A stretch of 64,000 bases of DNA from Streptomyces sp. ISL-10. Its GTDB lineage: Bacteria > Actinomycetota > Actinomycetes > Streptomycetales > Streptomycetaceae. Below the pieces are notes generated by a model. That model worked only from the letters and a program-made list of their open reading frames with translations, was not told the DNA's origin and did not search any database. Position 1 is the first letter of the stretch, and each line of letters starts with the position of its first letter. The translations under genes were made by a program, and so were the position numbers. The stretch is taken from positions 159,626 to 223,625 of the forward strand of contig NZ_JAGGOJ010000014.1 of the NCBI RefSeq assembly GCF_018614575.1. Direction: 5' to 3'. Below are positions 8,768 to 16,690 of this stretch, in pieces.

Positions 8768-10195
8768 ATGGTCGGACGCAACCGCAAGAACCGCATCTTC
8801 CTCGGCCGTCTCCCGCTGCCCGAGCGCACGTTCGTGGCGGACGCCCTGCGCACGGAGACGGTGGGCGGAATGGTGCTGCTCGCTGCGGCTGCGGTGGCGC
8901 TGGTGTGGGCCAACACACCGTTGAGCGGTGCGTACGCCTCCATTCGGGACTTCCACTTCGGTGTCGGAGCCCTGGGGCTGGATCTGTCGGTGGCCCATTG
9001 GACGGCCGACGGACTCCTGGCGATCTTCTTCTTCGTCGTCGGCGCGGAACTCAAACGTGAGTTGGTGGTCGGCGAGTTGCGCCATCCCGGAACGGCGGCG
9101 CTGCCCATGATCGCGGCGGTGTGCGGCATGGTCGCACCGGCCCTTGTCTACGGCCTCGTGGCCACGAGCCTGGGCGGCACGTGGAGTGGCTGGGCCGTCC
9201 CCATGGCCACCGACATCGCGTTCGCGCTGGGCGTCCTCGCGGTGATCGACACCCATCTGCCCTCGGCGCTGCGTGCCTTCCTGCTGACGCTCGCGGTCGT
9301 GGACGACCTGGGCGCCATCATCGTGATCGCCCTCTTCTACACCTCGACGATCAACTTTCCGGCCCTCATCGGCGCCGTATTGGGGCTGGGCCTGTTCTTC
9401 TACCTGCACCACCGAAGGCGCGTGCACGGCTGGTACTGGTACCTGCCGCTCGCACTGGTCATCTGGGGCCTGATGTACAACAGCGGAGTCCACGCCACCG
9501 TGGCCGGACTCGCCATGGGACTGCTGCTGCGGGTGGCACGCGACGGCGAGAGAGGCCGATGTCCCGCCGAACAGATCGAGCACCTGGTCCACCCGGTCTC
9601 CGCCGGAGTGGCGGTGCCGCTGTTCGCACTGTTCGCGGCCGGCGTCAGCGTCACCGGCGGCACGCTGAAGGCTGTGGTCAGCGGACCGGAACCCCTCGGA
9701 GTGGCACTGGGCCTGGCCGCCGGCAAGGTACTGGGCATCTTCGGCGGTTCCTACCTCGCCGTCCGCTTCACCCGTGCCCGGCTCAGCCCGGATCTCGCCT
9801 GGGCGGACGTGATCGCCGTGGCCATGCTGGCCGGCATCGGCTTCACGGTCTCACTGCTCATCGGCGAACTCGCCTACCCCGATCCGGCAGACCTCGAGCA
9901 CATCAAGGCCGCCGTCCTCCTCGGCTCCCTGACCTCAGGGCTCCTGGCCTGCCTGCTGCTGCGGCTGCGGAACAACAAGTACCGACGGCTGCACGAGGCG
10001 GAGAACCTCGACGCCAATGCCGACAACATCCTCGACATCTACCAGCAGGTCGATGCCACTCCACCGCGGAACGGCGCGAACTCGTCGAGCCGGCATCCGG
10101 ACCGTTCTGGTGACAGCGGCTCCGGCCCTGTCGATCCATCGTCACTCGACGGGCGACCGCGCACGCCTGGGAAGAAGTCATGGGGAAGACCCTAA
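8768..10195 (+). CDS. nhaA: Na+/H+ antiporter NhaA (copy 1)
   Basis: A 475-aa inner-membrane antiporter that exchanges internal Na+ for external H+. Family signatures: RTETVGG at the N-terminus, AVPMATDIAFALGVLAV, and the ion-binding Asp pair in TLAVVDDLGAI. About 11-12 membrane helices, then a soluble tail ending in a Ser/Pro-rich segment of about 70 residues. RBS GAAAGG upstream of ATG 8768. A closely similar paralogue is at 16691-17989 on the other strand. Follows the DUF3040 gene by 40 bases. Confidence 0.95.
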   Translation: MVGRNRKNRIFLGRLPLPERTFVADALRTETVGGMVLLAAAAVALVWANTPLSGAYASIRDFHFGVGALGLDLSVAHWTADGLLAIFFFVVGAELKRELVVGELRHPGTAALPMIAAVCGMVAPALVYGLVATSLGGTWSGWAVPMATDIAFALGVLAVIDTHLPSALRAFLLTLAVVDDLGAIIVIALFYTSTINFPALIGAVLGLGLFFYLHHRRRVHGWYWYLPLALVIWGLMYNSGVHATVAGLAMGLLLRVARDGERGRCPAEQIEHLVHPVSAGVAVPLFALFAAGVSVTGGTLKAVVSGPEPLGVALGLAAGKVLGIFGGSYLAVRFTRARLSPDLAWADVIAVAMLAGIGFTVSLLIGELAYPDPADLEHIKAAVLLGSLTSGLLACLLLRLRNNKYRRLHEAENLDANADNILDIYQQVDATPPRNGANSSSRHPDRSGDSGSGPVDPSSLDGRPRTPGKKSWGRP

Positions 10196-10219
10196 GGACG
10201 GACAAGGGAGGTGGCTGCT

Positions 10220-11362
10220 GTGCGAGCGACGTTCTCACTGGGCCGTGTGGCAGGGATTCGCATCGGTGTGCATTGGAGCGTCCTGGTCATTTTCGTTCTG
10301 ATTCTGGTGGGGCTGGCAGGTGGCGGCTTCCGGGAGGCTCATCCGGATCGCCCGGTGTGGCAGTACTGGCTGGCCTCAGCGGTGACCGCCGTGGTCTTCC
10401 TGTTGTCGCTGCTGGCTCACGAGATCAGCCATGCGCTGGTGGCCCGCCGCAACGGTGTGTCCGTCGACGACATCACCCTGTGGCTGCTGGGCGGGGTCGC
10501 CCGGCTCAGGAGTGAGGCATCCACCCCAGGAGCGGAACTGCGTATTGCCGGCGTGGGGCCTTTGGTCAGCCTGGTGCTCGGGGCGCTGTTCGCTCTGGCT
10601 GCCGGCCTGCTGGACGGGGCGAACGACGGCGGGCTCGTGGTGGGGGCGTTGGCCTGGCTGGCGGGGATCAACATCCTGCTGGCCGTCTTCAATGCCCTTC
10701 CTGCCGCGCCGCTGGACGGCGGTCGGCTGCTGCGGGCCATGGTGTGGTGGAAGACGGGCAGCCCGCTGCGCGCCACCGTCGTAGCCACGGCCGCGGGACG
10801 GGTACTGGGATGGGCGCTGGTGGGTATCGGCATGTACCTCGTCCTCGCCGGCGCCGCCTTCAGCGGCATCTGGCTGGTGGTCATCGGCTGGTTCGTCATC
10901 GTGATGGCCACGGTGGAAGGCGGCCAGGCAAAGCTCCGTGAACTCCTGGGCGGAATCCCGGTGAGCGACGCGATGACGCCTGATCCGGTGAGTGTTCCGG
11001 CCGCCACCACGGTCGGCGAGTTCCTGACAGACGCGCGCTTCCGCTACCGGCACTCGGCGTTCCCCGTCGTCGACAACGGGAACATCGCGGTCGGCCTGAT
11101 CACCCTGAAGGGCGCCGACGCGGTCCCGGAGACGGAGCGCGCGTCCACTGTTGTCGCCCGCGTGATGGTGCCGGTCGACGACCTGCCGACTCGCCCCGAC
11201 GACCCACTGGCGCGGCTCGTGCCCGAGTTGGAGGCCAACCCCGCCCACCGCGCCCTCGTGCTGGAAGGAAGGGACCTGGCCGGCATCGTCACCTCCTCCG
11301 ACATCAGCCGGGTCACCTCCTGGCTGATGTCCTCGTCCGCGTGGCGGAACCGGACCTTTTGA
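10220..11362 (+). CDS. site-2-type M50 metalloprotease with CBS domains
   Basis: About 380 aa. GTG 10220 was chosen because AAGGGAG (10204-10210) lies 9 bases upstream; the in-frame GTG 10211 abuts it. Zinc site HEISH (residues 67-71) within a membrane helix, and the second motif NALPAAPLDGG, place it in the SpoIVFB-like S2P group, which cuts substrates inside the membrane. The C-terminal about 130 residues form two CBS modules (VSDAMTPDPVSVPAATTV and ARVMVPVDDLPTRPDDPL), which in this family bind adenine nucleotides and tune activity. Substrate unknown. It is the last gene of the plus-strand run starting at DUF2180. Confidence 0.92.
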   Translation: MRATFSLGRVAGIRIGVHWSVLVIFVLILVGLAGGGFREAHPDRPVWQYWLASAVTAVVFLLSLLAHEISHALVARRNGVSVDDITLWLLGGVARLRSEASTPGAELRIAGVGPLVSLVLGALFALAAGLLDGANDGGLVVGALAWLAGINILLAVFNALPAAPLDGGRLLRAMVWWKTGSPLRATVVATAAGRVLGWALVGIGMYLVLAGAAFSGIWLVVIGWFVIVMATVEGGQAKLRELLGGIPVSDAMTPDPVSVPAATTVGEFLTDARFRYRHSAFPVVDNGNIAVGLITLKGADAVPETERASTVVARVMVPVDDLPTRPDDPLARLVPELEANPAHRALVLEGRDLAGIVTSSDISRVTSWLMSSSAWRNRTF

Positions 11363-11878
11363 AGGCGCAGGACCATGCCACAGCGAGTGCACGCTGCCGG
11401 ACGCTCGGGCTCACTGCGGGGCGGCGACGACAACCGCGTAACTCCCCCCTCCTAGGAGATCGTCGCCGGGGCACGGTGTCCTTCTTGAGACCTGTTTCGG
11501 TCAACACCGCTTTACCCAGAGGCGGCAAGAGTAATGGCCAGTGCTCCGGCGGCCGTCGGGTGCAGTGGGGCTCGGTCCGCCGGCCCCTGGACGTATGGTC
11601 AGGTGCTGCACAGCCCGTGCCGTTCGAAGTCGGGCCTTACCGGGGTGAAGCCGACGGCGTTGACCGCGATCACCAGCGCGACGCCGCTGCCCAGAACCAC
11701 GATTGTTCGCCCCAGCGGCATGCGACGATCACGGGTGGATTTTGGGGCACCCAGCGTGGCGTCATGACGATCCCTCGGCACGCTCGGGACACGCCGTGAC
11801 TGCGTATGTCCGCGTGGGGCAGGCGTGCCTGGCTAACCCTCGTAGGCATCTGACGACATAGGTGAGACGAGGTGGGCA
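11363..11878. other. 516-base intergenic region
   Basis: No confident gene. An inverted repeat CGGCGACGA (11422-11430) / TCGTCGCCG (11460-11468) lies shortly after the M50 stop and may form a loose terminator. A 40-codon minus-strand frame from ATG 11721 to 11599 contains a possible membrane helix (RTIVVLGSGVALVIAVNAVGF) but has no ribosome binding site; I do not call it. The promoter of the next operon presumably lies in the last 100 bases. Confidence 0.4.
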
Positions 11879-12400
11879 GTGGCACAGCCGGTGCTGGAGC
11901 CGCCGGCTGCTCGCGTGCCGCCAGTCCCGCGGGCGGTGCGTCAGTGGGGACGTGCGGCCGTGTGCGCTTCGGTCGGCGTGCTGGTGCTGGTCCTGTCGCT
12001 CGCGGGGTGCATGAGCTCCTCGCGCACCGATACGGACTATCGGAACAAGGTGGCGAACTCGGCAGAGGTGGTGCGCTCGTCGATTGAGACGGCACGTCTG
12101 CTGGTCCGCGCTGCCAAGAACGGCAAGTCTCCAGGGCCCTACACCTCGCGGACGCTGTCGCAGCTCGAAAGTGCGGTGGACAGCGTCGTTACGCAGTTCG
12201 GCTCCGTGCAGCCACCGACACAAGAAGCCAGCCAGCTGCGCGATGACGTGATCAGTCTGCTCGATGAGGTCCAGAGCGCTCTGAGCCAGCTGCGGATCGC
12301 CGCCCGTCAAGGGCTTCTGCAGGACCTGCCACGGATGGCTGAACCCCTGCCGGGCCTTTCTGAGCGGCTTCGGCGCTTCCAGGAGCTGGTGCCGACGTGA
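11879..12400 (+). CDS. small lipoprotein, helical
   Basis: A 173-aa protein starting at GTG 11879 with GAGGTG about 7 bases upstream. The hydrophobic segment (residues 25-43) ends in the lipobox LAGC, giving a lipid-anchored extracytoplasmic protein. The remainder is helical and rich in Gln, Ser and Leu (e.g. LSQLESAVDSVVTQFGSV), suggesting a coiled coil or helical bundle. No family recognised. Its stop overlaps the start of the Nramp-like gene by 4 nt (GTGA), so it may be a partner of that transporter. Confidence 0.75.
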   Translation: MAQPVLEPPAARVPPVPRAVRQWGRAAVCASVGVLVLVLSLAGCMSSSRTDTDYRNKVANSAEVVRSSIETARLLVRAAKNGKSPGPYTSRTLSQLESAVDSVVTQFGSVQPPTQEASQLRDDVISLLDEVQSALSQLRIAARQGLLQDLPRMAEPLPGLSERLRRFQELVPT

Positions 12401-13626
12401 AGCGGGTGCTGTCGCTGCTACTGGGTGTGTTCACCGCCATGGGCGGATTCATGGACATCGGCGACCTGGTCACCGACGCACTCGTGGGCGCCCGCTTCGG
12501 GCTGGGACTGGCGTGGGTGACGGTCGTCGCCGTGGTCGGAATCGCGCTGTACTCCGAGATGGCCGGCAGGATCGCTGTGGTCACCGGCCGCACGGTCTTC
12601 GACCTGATCCGGGAACGCACCGGGGCCCGCATGGGACTGAGCACAGTGATCGCCTCCTATCTCGTCAACGCCCTGGCCCTGATCGCGGAGCTGTGCGGAG
12701 TCGCCCTGGCGATCGAACTGCTCGCCGATATCCACTACCTGCTGTGGGTACCGCCCGTCGCGTTCCTCGCCTGGCTGGTGGTGTGGCGGCTGCCGTTCGC
12801 CTACATGGAACGTCTCTACGGGCTTCTCGGCCTGGCGCTGTTCGTCTTCGTCGCCGCCGTGTGGTGGTTCGGCCCCGACTGGGGCGCCATGTGGCACGAC
12901 GCCACCCACCCCACCGTCCCGCACGGGGAGGGACATGCCACGTACTTCTTCTACGCGCTGGTCCTGCTCGGCGCGCAGATGAACCCGTACGAGGTGTTCT
13001 TCTTCTCCTCCGGCGCCGTGGAGCACCGCTGGCGCCCACGCAACCTCCTCGAAGTACGGGTGAACGCCTGGCTGGGATACGCCGTGGGCGGCATCCTCGC
13101 CATCGGCATCCAGGCGACCGCCTACCTGGTCCTCCAGCCCGCCGGCATCCACGTGGAGCACCTGAGCCAGACCGTGCTGCCCGTGGTCCTCGCCTTCGGC
13201 CAGGTCGGCTTCGCCCTGGCCATTCTCGGCATCGTGGCCTCCGTGTTCGGGGCGACGCTGGAGACGCTGCTGTCGTCCAGCTACACCATCGCCCATCATT
13301 TCGGCTGGACCTGGGGCAAGGAGACACAGCCCGCCAAAGCGGCGCGCTTCCACACCCTGCTCCTGGTAACACTTCTCTGCGCCACGGTGGTTGCCCTGAC
13401 CACCGTCAACCCCATCACGGTGACGATCTACGCCGTCTACCTCGCCGCCGTCGTGCTGCCGTTGACCTTTCTGCCGATCCTCGTCATCGCCAACGACCGG
13501 CGCTACCTCGGCAACCGGGTCAACGGCCGCCTGACCAACACCCTCGGCACGATTTACCTCGTCGCCGTGACCGCCGGCGCGGTGGCCGCGCTACCCCTCT
13601 TGATCGCAACCAAGGCAGGCGCATGA
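12397..13626 (+). CDS. Nramp-related divalent-metal transporter, atypical motifs
   Basis: A 409-aa polytopic membrane protein with about 11 helices. It matches the Nramp/LeuT-fold family (helix 1 MGGFMDIGDLVTDALVGARFG, helix 6 LLGAQMNPYEVFFFSSGA). Classical Nramp metal sites carry DPGN in helix 1 and MPH in helix 6; here these read DIGD and MNP, so the substrate may not be Mn2+ or Fe2+, as in the Mg2+ and Al3+ Nramp-related branches. GTG start lies in a 4-nt overlap with the lipoprotein gene. Followed, again with overlap, by two PRC-barrel proteins. Confidence 0.85.
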   Translation: MKRVLSLLLGVFTAMGGFMDIGDLVTDALVGARFGLGLAWVTVVAVVGIALYSEMAGRIAVVTGRTVFDLIRERTGARMGLSTVIASYLVNALALIAELCGVALAIELLADIHYLLWVPPVAFLAWLVVWRLPFAYMERLYGLLGLALFVFVAAVWWFGPDWGAMWHDATHPTVPHGEGHATYFFYALVLLGAQMNPYEVFFFSSGAVEHRWRPRNLLEVRVNAWLGYAVGGILAIGIQATAYLVLQPAGIHVEHLSQTVLPVVLAFGQVGFALAILGIVASVFGATLETLLSSSYTIAHHFGWTWGKETQPAKAARFHTLLLVTLLCATVVALTTVNPITVTIYAVYLAAVVLPLTFLPILVIANDRRYLGNRVNGRLTNTLGTIYLVAVTAGAVAALPLLIATKAGA

Positions 13627-14012
13627 CTGTGGACGCACTCGATGCCGGACTCGACCTCCTCGACCGCCAGGTAATCGACCGCGACGGCAAGTTGCTCGGC
13701 AAGGTCGACGACCTGCGCTTCGACGACTCCGCGGCCGGCTCGCCGCCCGTACTGGCTGCCCTGCTGATCGGGCAGCGCGCTTTCGGACAGCGCCTCGGAG
13801 GTCGCCTGGGCCGCTGGTGGGTGGCCGTAGCCGGACGCATGGCCGGCGGCGCGACGCCCGTGGAAGTGTCCGTCAGGCACGTGCGCGAGCTCGGACCCGC
13901 CCTCACGCTCGACGTACGCGCCGAGAGCCTGCCCGGTCTGGGCCGGGCCGAGCGGCTGCTCAGCCACGGTTTCGTCGGGAAGATCCCGGGGGCTCATCGT
14001 GAAAGCAAGTGA
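13623..14012 (+). CDS. PRC-barrel domain protein 1
   Basis: A 129-aa protein. ATG 13623 overlaps the transporter stop (ATGA). The N-terminal half has the PRC-barrel pattern (DLLDRQVIDRDGKLLGKVDDLRFDD), a small beta-barrel found in RimM and in many small actinobacterial proteins. The C-terminal half repeats a shorter beta pattern (TPVEVSVRHVRELGPALTLDV). Cytoplasmic, no signal peptide. Function unknown; the coupling to an Nramp-like transporter suggests a regulatory or metal-sensing partner, which is inference from gene order only. Confidence 0.82.
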   Translation: MTVDALDAGLDLLDRQVIDRDGKLLGKVDDLRFDDSAAGSPPVLAALLIGQRAFGQRLGGRLGRWWVAVAGRMAGGATPVEVSVRHVRELGPALTLDVRAESLPGLGRAERLLSHGFVGKIPGAHRESK

Positions 14013-14313
14013 TCTGCTGAACGCCGAAGTCGTCGACGAGAGCGGGCGACGCCTCGGCAAGGTCCACGACCTGCGCGTCACCCGCCCTTCGGCCTCCTCG
14101 CCCTGGCAACTGGAAGCCGTCGTGGTGGGATCCACGGGTCTGGCACACCGCTTCGGGTACGCCACTGGTGAGGTCCGCGGGCCGGCAGTGCTGGCAAAGG
14201 CCGCACACTGGCTGGCCCGCCGCAGACAGATCATCGAGTGGTCCCGCGTCATTTCGTACGACCAGCGCACGATCGTCGCCCGTGCCCCACATCCGGGCAG
14301 CGTGCAGCCGTGA
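13999..14313 (+). CDS. PRC-barrel domain protein 2
   Basis: A 104-aa protein starting at GTG 13999, 14 bases before the end of the first PRC-barrel gene. It opens with the same motif (ASDLLNAEVVDESGRRLGKVHDLRV), so the two probably arose by duplication and may pair. The overlapping arrangement gives a tightly coupled lipoprotein / transporter / PRC / PRC / small ORF operon. Confidence 0.8.
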   Translation: MKASDLLNAEVVDESGRRLGKVHDLRVTRPSASSPWQLEAVVVGSTGLAHRFGYATGEVRGPAVLAKAAHWLARRRQIIEWSRVISYDQRTIVARAPHPGSVQP

Positions 14314-14408
14314 CCTCGGGCCTTGCCGTGTTCTTCGCCTGGCTGGAACTCCTCACTCTGGTGGGGCTGCTGATCTGGTTCATCACCCGCCGACCGCCCG
14401 GAGGGTAG
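14310..14408 (+). CDS. 32-aa single-span membrane miniprotein
   Basis: GTG 14310 overlaps the stop of PRC-barrel protein 2 by 4 nt (GTGA), the same coupling used twice upstream. The peptide is one hydrophobic helix (AVFFAWLELLTLVGLLIWFI) followed by a basic C-terminus TRRPPGG, which by the positive-inside rule puts the C-terminus in the cytoplasm. Too short for standard gene callers. The overlap and composition make translation plausible; it may be a small subunit of the transporter. Confidence 0.55.
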   Translation: MTSGLAVFFAWLELLTLVGLLIWFITRRPPGG

Positions 14409-14705
14409 ACCCTCCCCGATGACGACGGGGGAGCCGCGCACGTGCGTGCCGACGCGAGACCAAGCAGCACCCGTGCTGCGAGCCCCCCGGCGTGCACGGC
14501 AACCTGTGCCGGCCTGGCCGAGTGGCCGAAAGAGACGGGGTCTCGGCCCAGAATCCCCAGCTCGGGACGGCTACGCCGTGCGCGTGAATGTCGTAGTGGT
14601 GTTTGGCGCCTGTGACGGTGGCAACTCGTCCCTTCACCTGAACGGTGTTGTGCTGCTCGAGGGCTCCGGTCCGTGACGGTTCTCGGGCCGCGGGAGAGGA
14701 AGCAC
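14409..14705. other. 297-base intergenic region
   Basis: Between the miniprotein and the PCuAC-like lipoprotein. No convincing gene or hairpin seen; presumably holds the promoter of the lipoprotein. Confidence 0.35.
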
Positions 14706-15236
14706 ATGCTGTTTCGGCGATTCGTTACCGCGGCTCGGGCAGCCGCGGCCGGCGCAGTGTTCGGGGCGGTCGCGCTGACCGCCGGCTGCGGCTCCGGCGA
14801 GGGGTTCGACCCCGACCAGTGGAATGCCCCTGGTCAGAATGCCAAGGTCGGTTCGGTTCTCATTCGCTACGCCCACATCGCGGAGCCCCAGGGACAGCCG
14901 TGGAAGGAGGGAGACGACGTACCGGCGTATATGTGGCTCTACAACAAAGGTCCGGAGGCTGATCGGCTGGTCAGCGCGAGTACTCCGGCGGCCCGCTCGG
15001 TCGAGATTGTGGACGCCGGCGGCGATCCGCTGCCCCAAGGTGTGACATTGCCGGCTGACGAGCTTCAGGAGTTGGAACCCGGCAGGACGCACCTGGTGCT
15101 ACGAGACCTTCGCCAGGTCGTGCGGGGCGGGGATTTCGTGAAACTCGCGGTGCGCTTCGAGAAGTCGGGCGCCACCACCTTCAACGTCCACTCTCAGATC
15201 CCCGTGTACGACCAAAGCCCGTCCCCCGACCGGTGA
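14706..15236 (+). CDS. PCuAC/DUF461-like lipoprotein
   Basis: A 176-aa protein from ATG 14706 with GAGAGGA 6 bases upstream; GTG 14673 is a weaker alternative. Signal peptide with lipobox LTAGC. The mature part is a cupredoxin-like beta-barrel as in periplasmic copper chaperone PCuAC proteins (SVLIRYAHIAEP ... GRTHLVLRDLRQVVRGGDFVKLAVRFEKSG). The His/Met copper ligands of true PCuAC are not evident, as in many actinobacterial DUF461-type lipoproteins, so copper binding is uncertain. Confidence 0.7.
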   Translation: MLFRRFVTAARAAAAGAVFGAVALTAGCGSGEGFDPDQWNAPGQNAKVGSVLIRYAHIAEPQGQPWKEGDDVPAYMWLYNKGPEADRLVSASTPAARSVEIVDAGGDPLPQGVTLPADELQELEPGRTHLVLRDLRQVVRGGDFVKLAVRFEKSGATTFNVHSQIPVYDQSPSPDR

Positions 15237-15291
15237 GCGGATCAGGGTTGGGGTGGCCTTGGCGCCTCGGCCCGACCACTGGGAGGTATCC

Positions 15292-15723
15292 ATGACGCCG
15301 CACAGCCGTTCCGTCGGCCGCCACGCGGGCACGCGCCCGCCGAAACAATCCATGGCCGCCCCGCTGAGAGACTCCCTCGTCAGCATACTGATGCTGTTGG
15401 CAGGAGTCTGGCTGCTTGTGGGGGCGTGGATCATCGGCTACCCGTTCAACGAGCCCGCAGTAGACGCCCACCTGCACGAGATGATCGTCGGAGTCGTCGT
15501 CTTCCTCGTAGCGACCGCCCGCTTGCTGGGCAGGCACGGCTGGGTGACCGACCTGATCATCGTCGTGGCCGGGGCGTGGCTCATTGCCGCACCATTCCTG
15601 ATCAGCTACGGCGACACCTCCCAAGCGGACGCGGCACGCACCAACGACGTGGTAACCGGCATCGTCCTGATTCTGCTGGCCGCTGTCTCGCTCCTTCTGG
15701 CACGCGCGAAGGTCATGAGATGA
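15292..15723 (+). CDS. SPW-repeat membrane protein
   Basis: A 143-aa protein from ATG 15292 (RBS GGGAGG). Four hydrophobic segments in two similar pairs: ILMLLAGVWLLVGAWIIGYPF and LIIVVAGAWLIAAPFLISY, the duplicated pattern of SPW-repeat (PF03779-type) proteins. Function unknown; these are small inner-membrane proteins common in actinobacteria. Stands 56 bases after the lipoprotein gene. Confidence 0.78.
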   Translation: MTPHSRSVGRHAGTRPPKQSMAAPLRDSLVSILMLLAGVWLLVGAWIIGYPFNEPAVDAHLHEMIVGVVVFLVATARLLGRHGWVTDLIIVVAGAWLIAAPFLISYGDTSQADAARTNDVVTGIVLILLAAVSLLLARAKVMR

Positions 15724-15842
15724 GACACGCGTCCTTTCGCCTGTTCACAGTCGGGCCCTGACCGAGGACCGACTGGTCGGGCAGCCCGGATGCTCGTGCA
15801 CACCTGATCAAGAGACCGGGCCAAGCCAGGAGGGAGACAAAG

Positions 15843-16643
15843 ATGCCCGACATCGAACCGCAAGTCCCAGATGCCGCCGCCATTGTCTGGAACAGGGTCG
15901 CAAGTTACGACTCCTACGAGGAAGCCCAGAGCGCGGTGGACCGGCTCTCCGACGAGAAGTTCCCGGTGGAGTACCTCGACATCATCGGATCGGACCTGCG
16001 ACTGGTCGAGCATGTGACCGGCCGGCTCACCACGGGCCGTGCAGCGGCCGCCGGCGCAGCGGGCGGAGCTTGGTTCGGCCTGTTGGTCGGCCTGCTGGTC
16101 GGGCTCTTCACACCAGGTTCCGTCTGGCTCGGACTGCTGCTGGGCGGGATCCTCTTCGGCGCCCTGTGGGGAGCTGTCCTGGGTTGGGCCGGACACGCGG
16201 CCACTGGCGGCCGAAGGGACTTCTCCTCCACCCGGGCGCTGGCCGCTGCACGATACGACCTCGTCGCTCGCGGTGGCCACGCGGACCAGGCACGGGCGCT
16301 CCTCCAGCTCGCCGAAGGAACCGAAGCGGGTGAGTGGCGTCCGCGCAGGGCTCGGGCGGCTTCAGGGATGAGTGAGAGGGAAGGCGCGCAGCTCGTCCAA
16401 GCGGCGCACGCCGCTGTTCCCGGCCGTCGCGCTCGCCTGCCCGCCGACGGGGGCCTTCATGATGCGCAGCGCGCACGGCTCGGGATGCCGGGCAGTGCCG
16501 ACCGGGACGAGAGCCCGGTGTACTCGCTGAGTGAGAACGGGGCCACATGGCCCCTGGCTCGTACCCCTGGCGGCGTCTGCGCGTCTGCGCGTCCGCGGCA
16601 TTTCCACCAGTGCCGTCTTGATGGCCAGGGCGGGAGGCGGTGA
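15843..16643 (+). CDS. general stress protein 17M-like, with extended C-terminus
   Basis: ATG 15843 is preceded by AGGAGGGAG. Residues 15-60 form the 17M/YflT-like domain (VASYDSYEEAQSAVDRLSDE); residues 63-115 are a glycine-rich hydrophobic hairpin (AAAGAAGGAWFGLLVGLLVGL) likely to insert in membrane; residues 125-160 are conserved (YDLVARGGHADQARALL). Relatives normally stop about there. The last about 100 residues have no recognisable fold and may be read-through after loss of the original stop. Homologues respond to general stress; exact role unknown. Confidence 0.75.
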   Translation: MPDIEPQVPDAAAIVWNRVASYDSYEEAQSAVDRLSDEKFPVEYLDIIGSDLRLVEHVTGRLTTGRAAAAGAAGGAWFGLLVGLLVGLFTPGSVWLGLLLGGILFGALWGAVLGWAGHAATGGRRDFSSTRALAAARYDLVARGGHADQARALLQLAEGTEAGEWRPRRARAASGMSEREGAQLVQAAHAAVPGRRARLPADGGLHDAQRARLGMPGSADRDESPVYSLSENGATWPLARTPGGVCASARPRHFHQCRLDGQGGRR

Positions 16644-16690
16644 TCGCCACGGTCAGGGATGAGGAGTCCACCGGCCCCAGCCCTGCCGCA

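Noticed and set aside
11599..11721. 40-codon minus-strand ORF with one hydrophobic helix
   Set aside because: No ribosome binding site or recognised family; kept only as a note.
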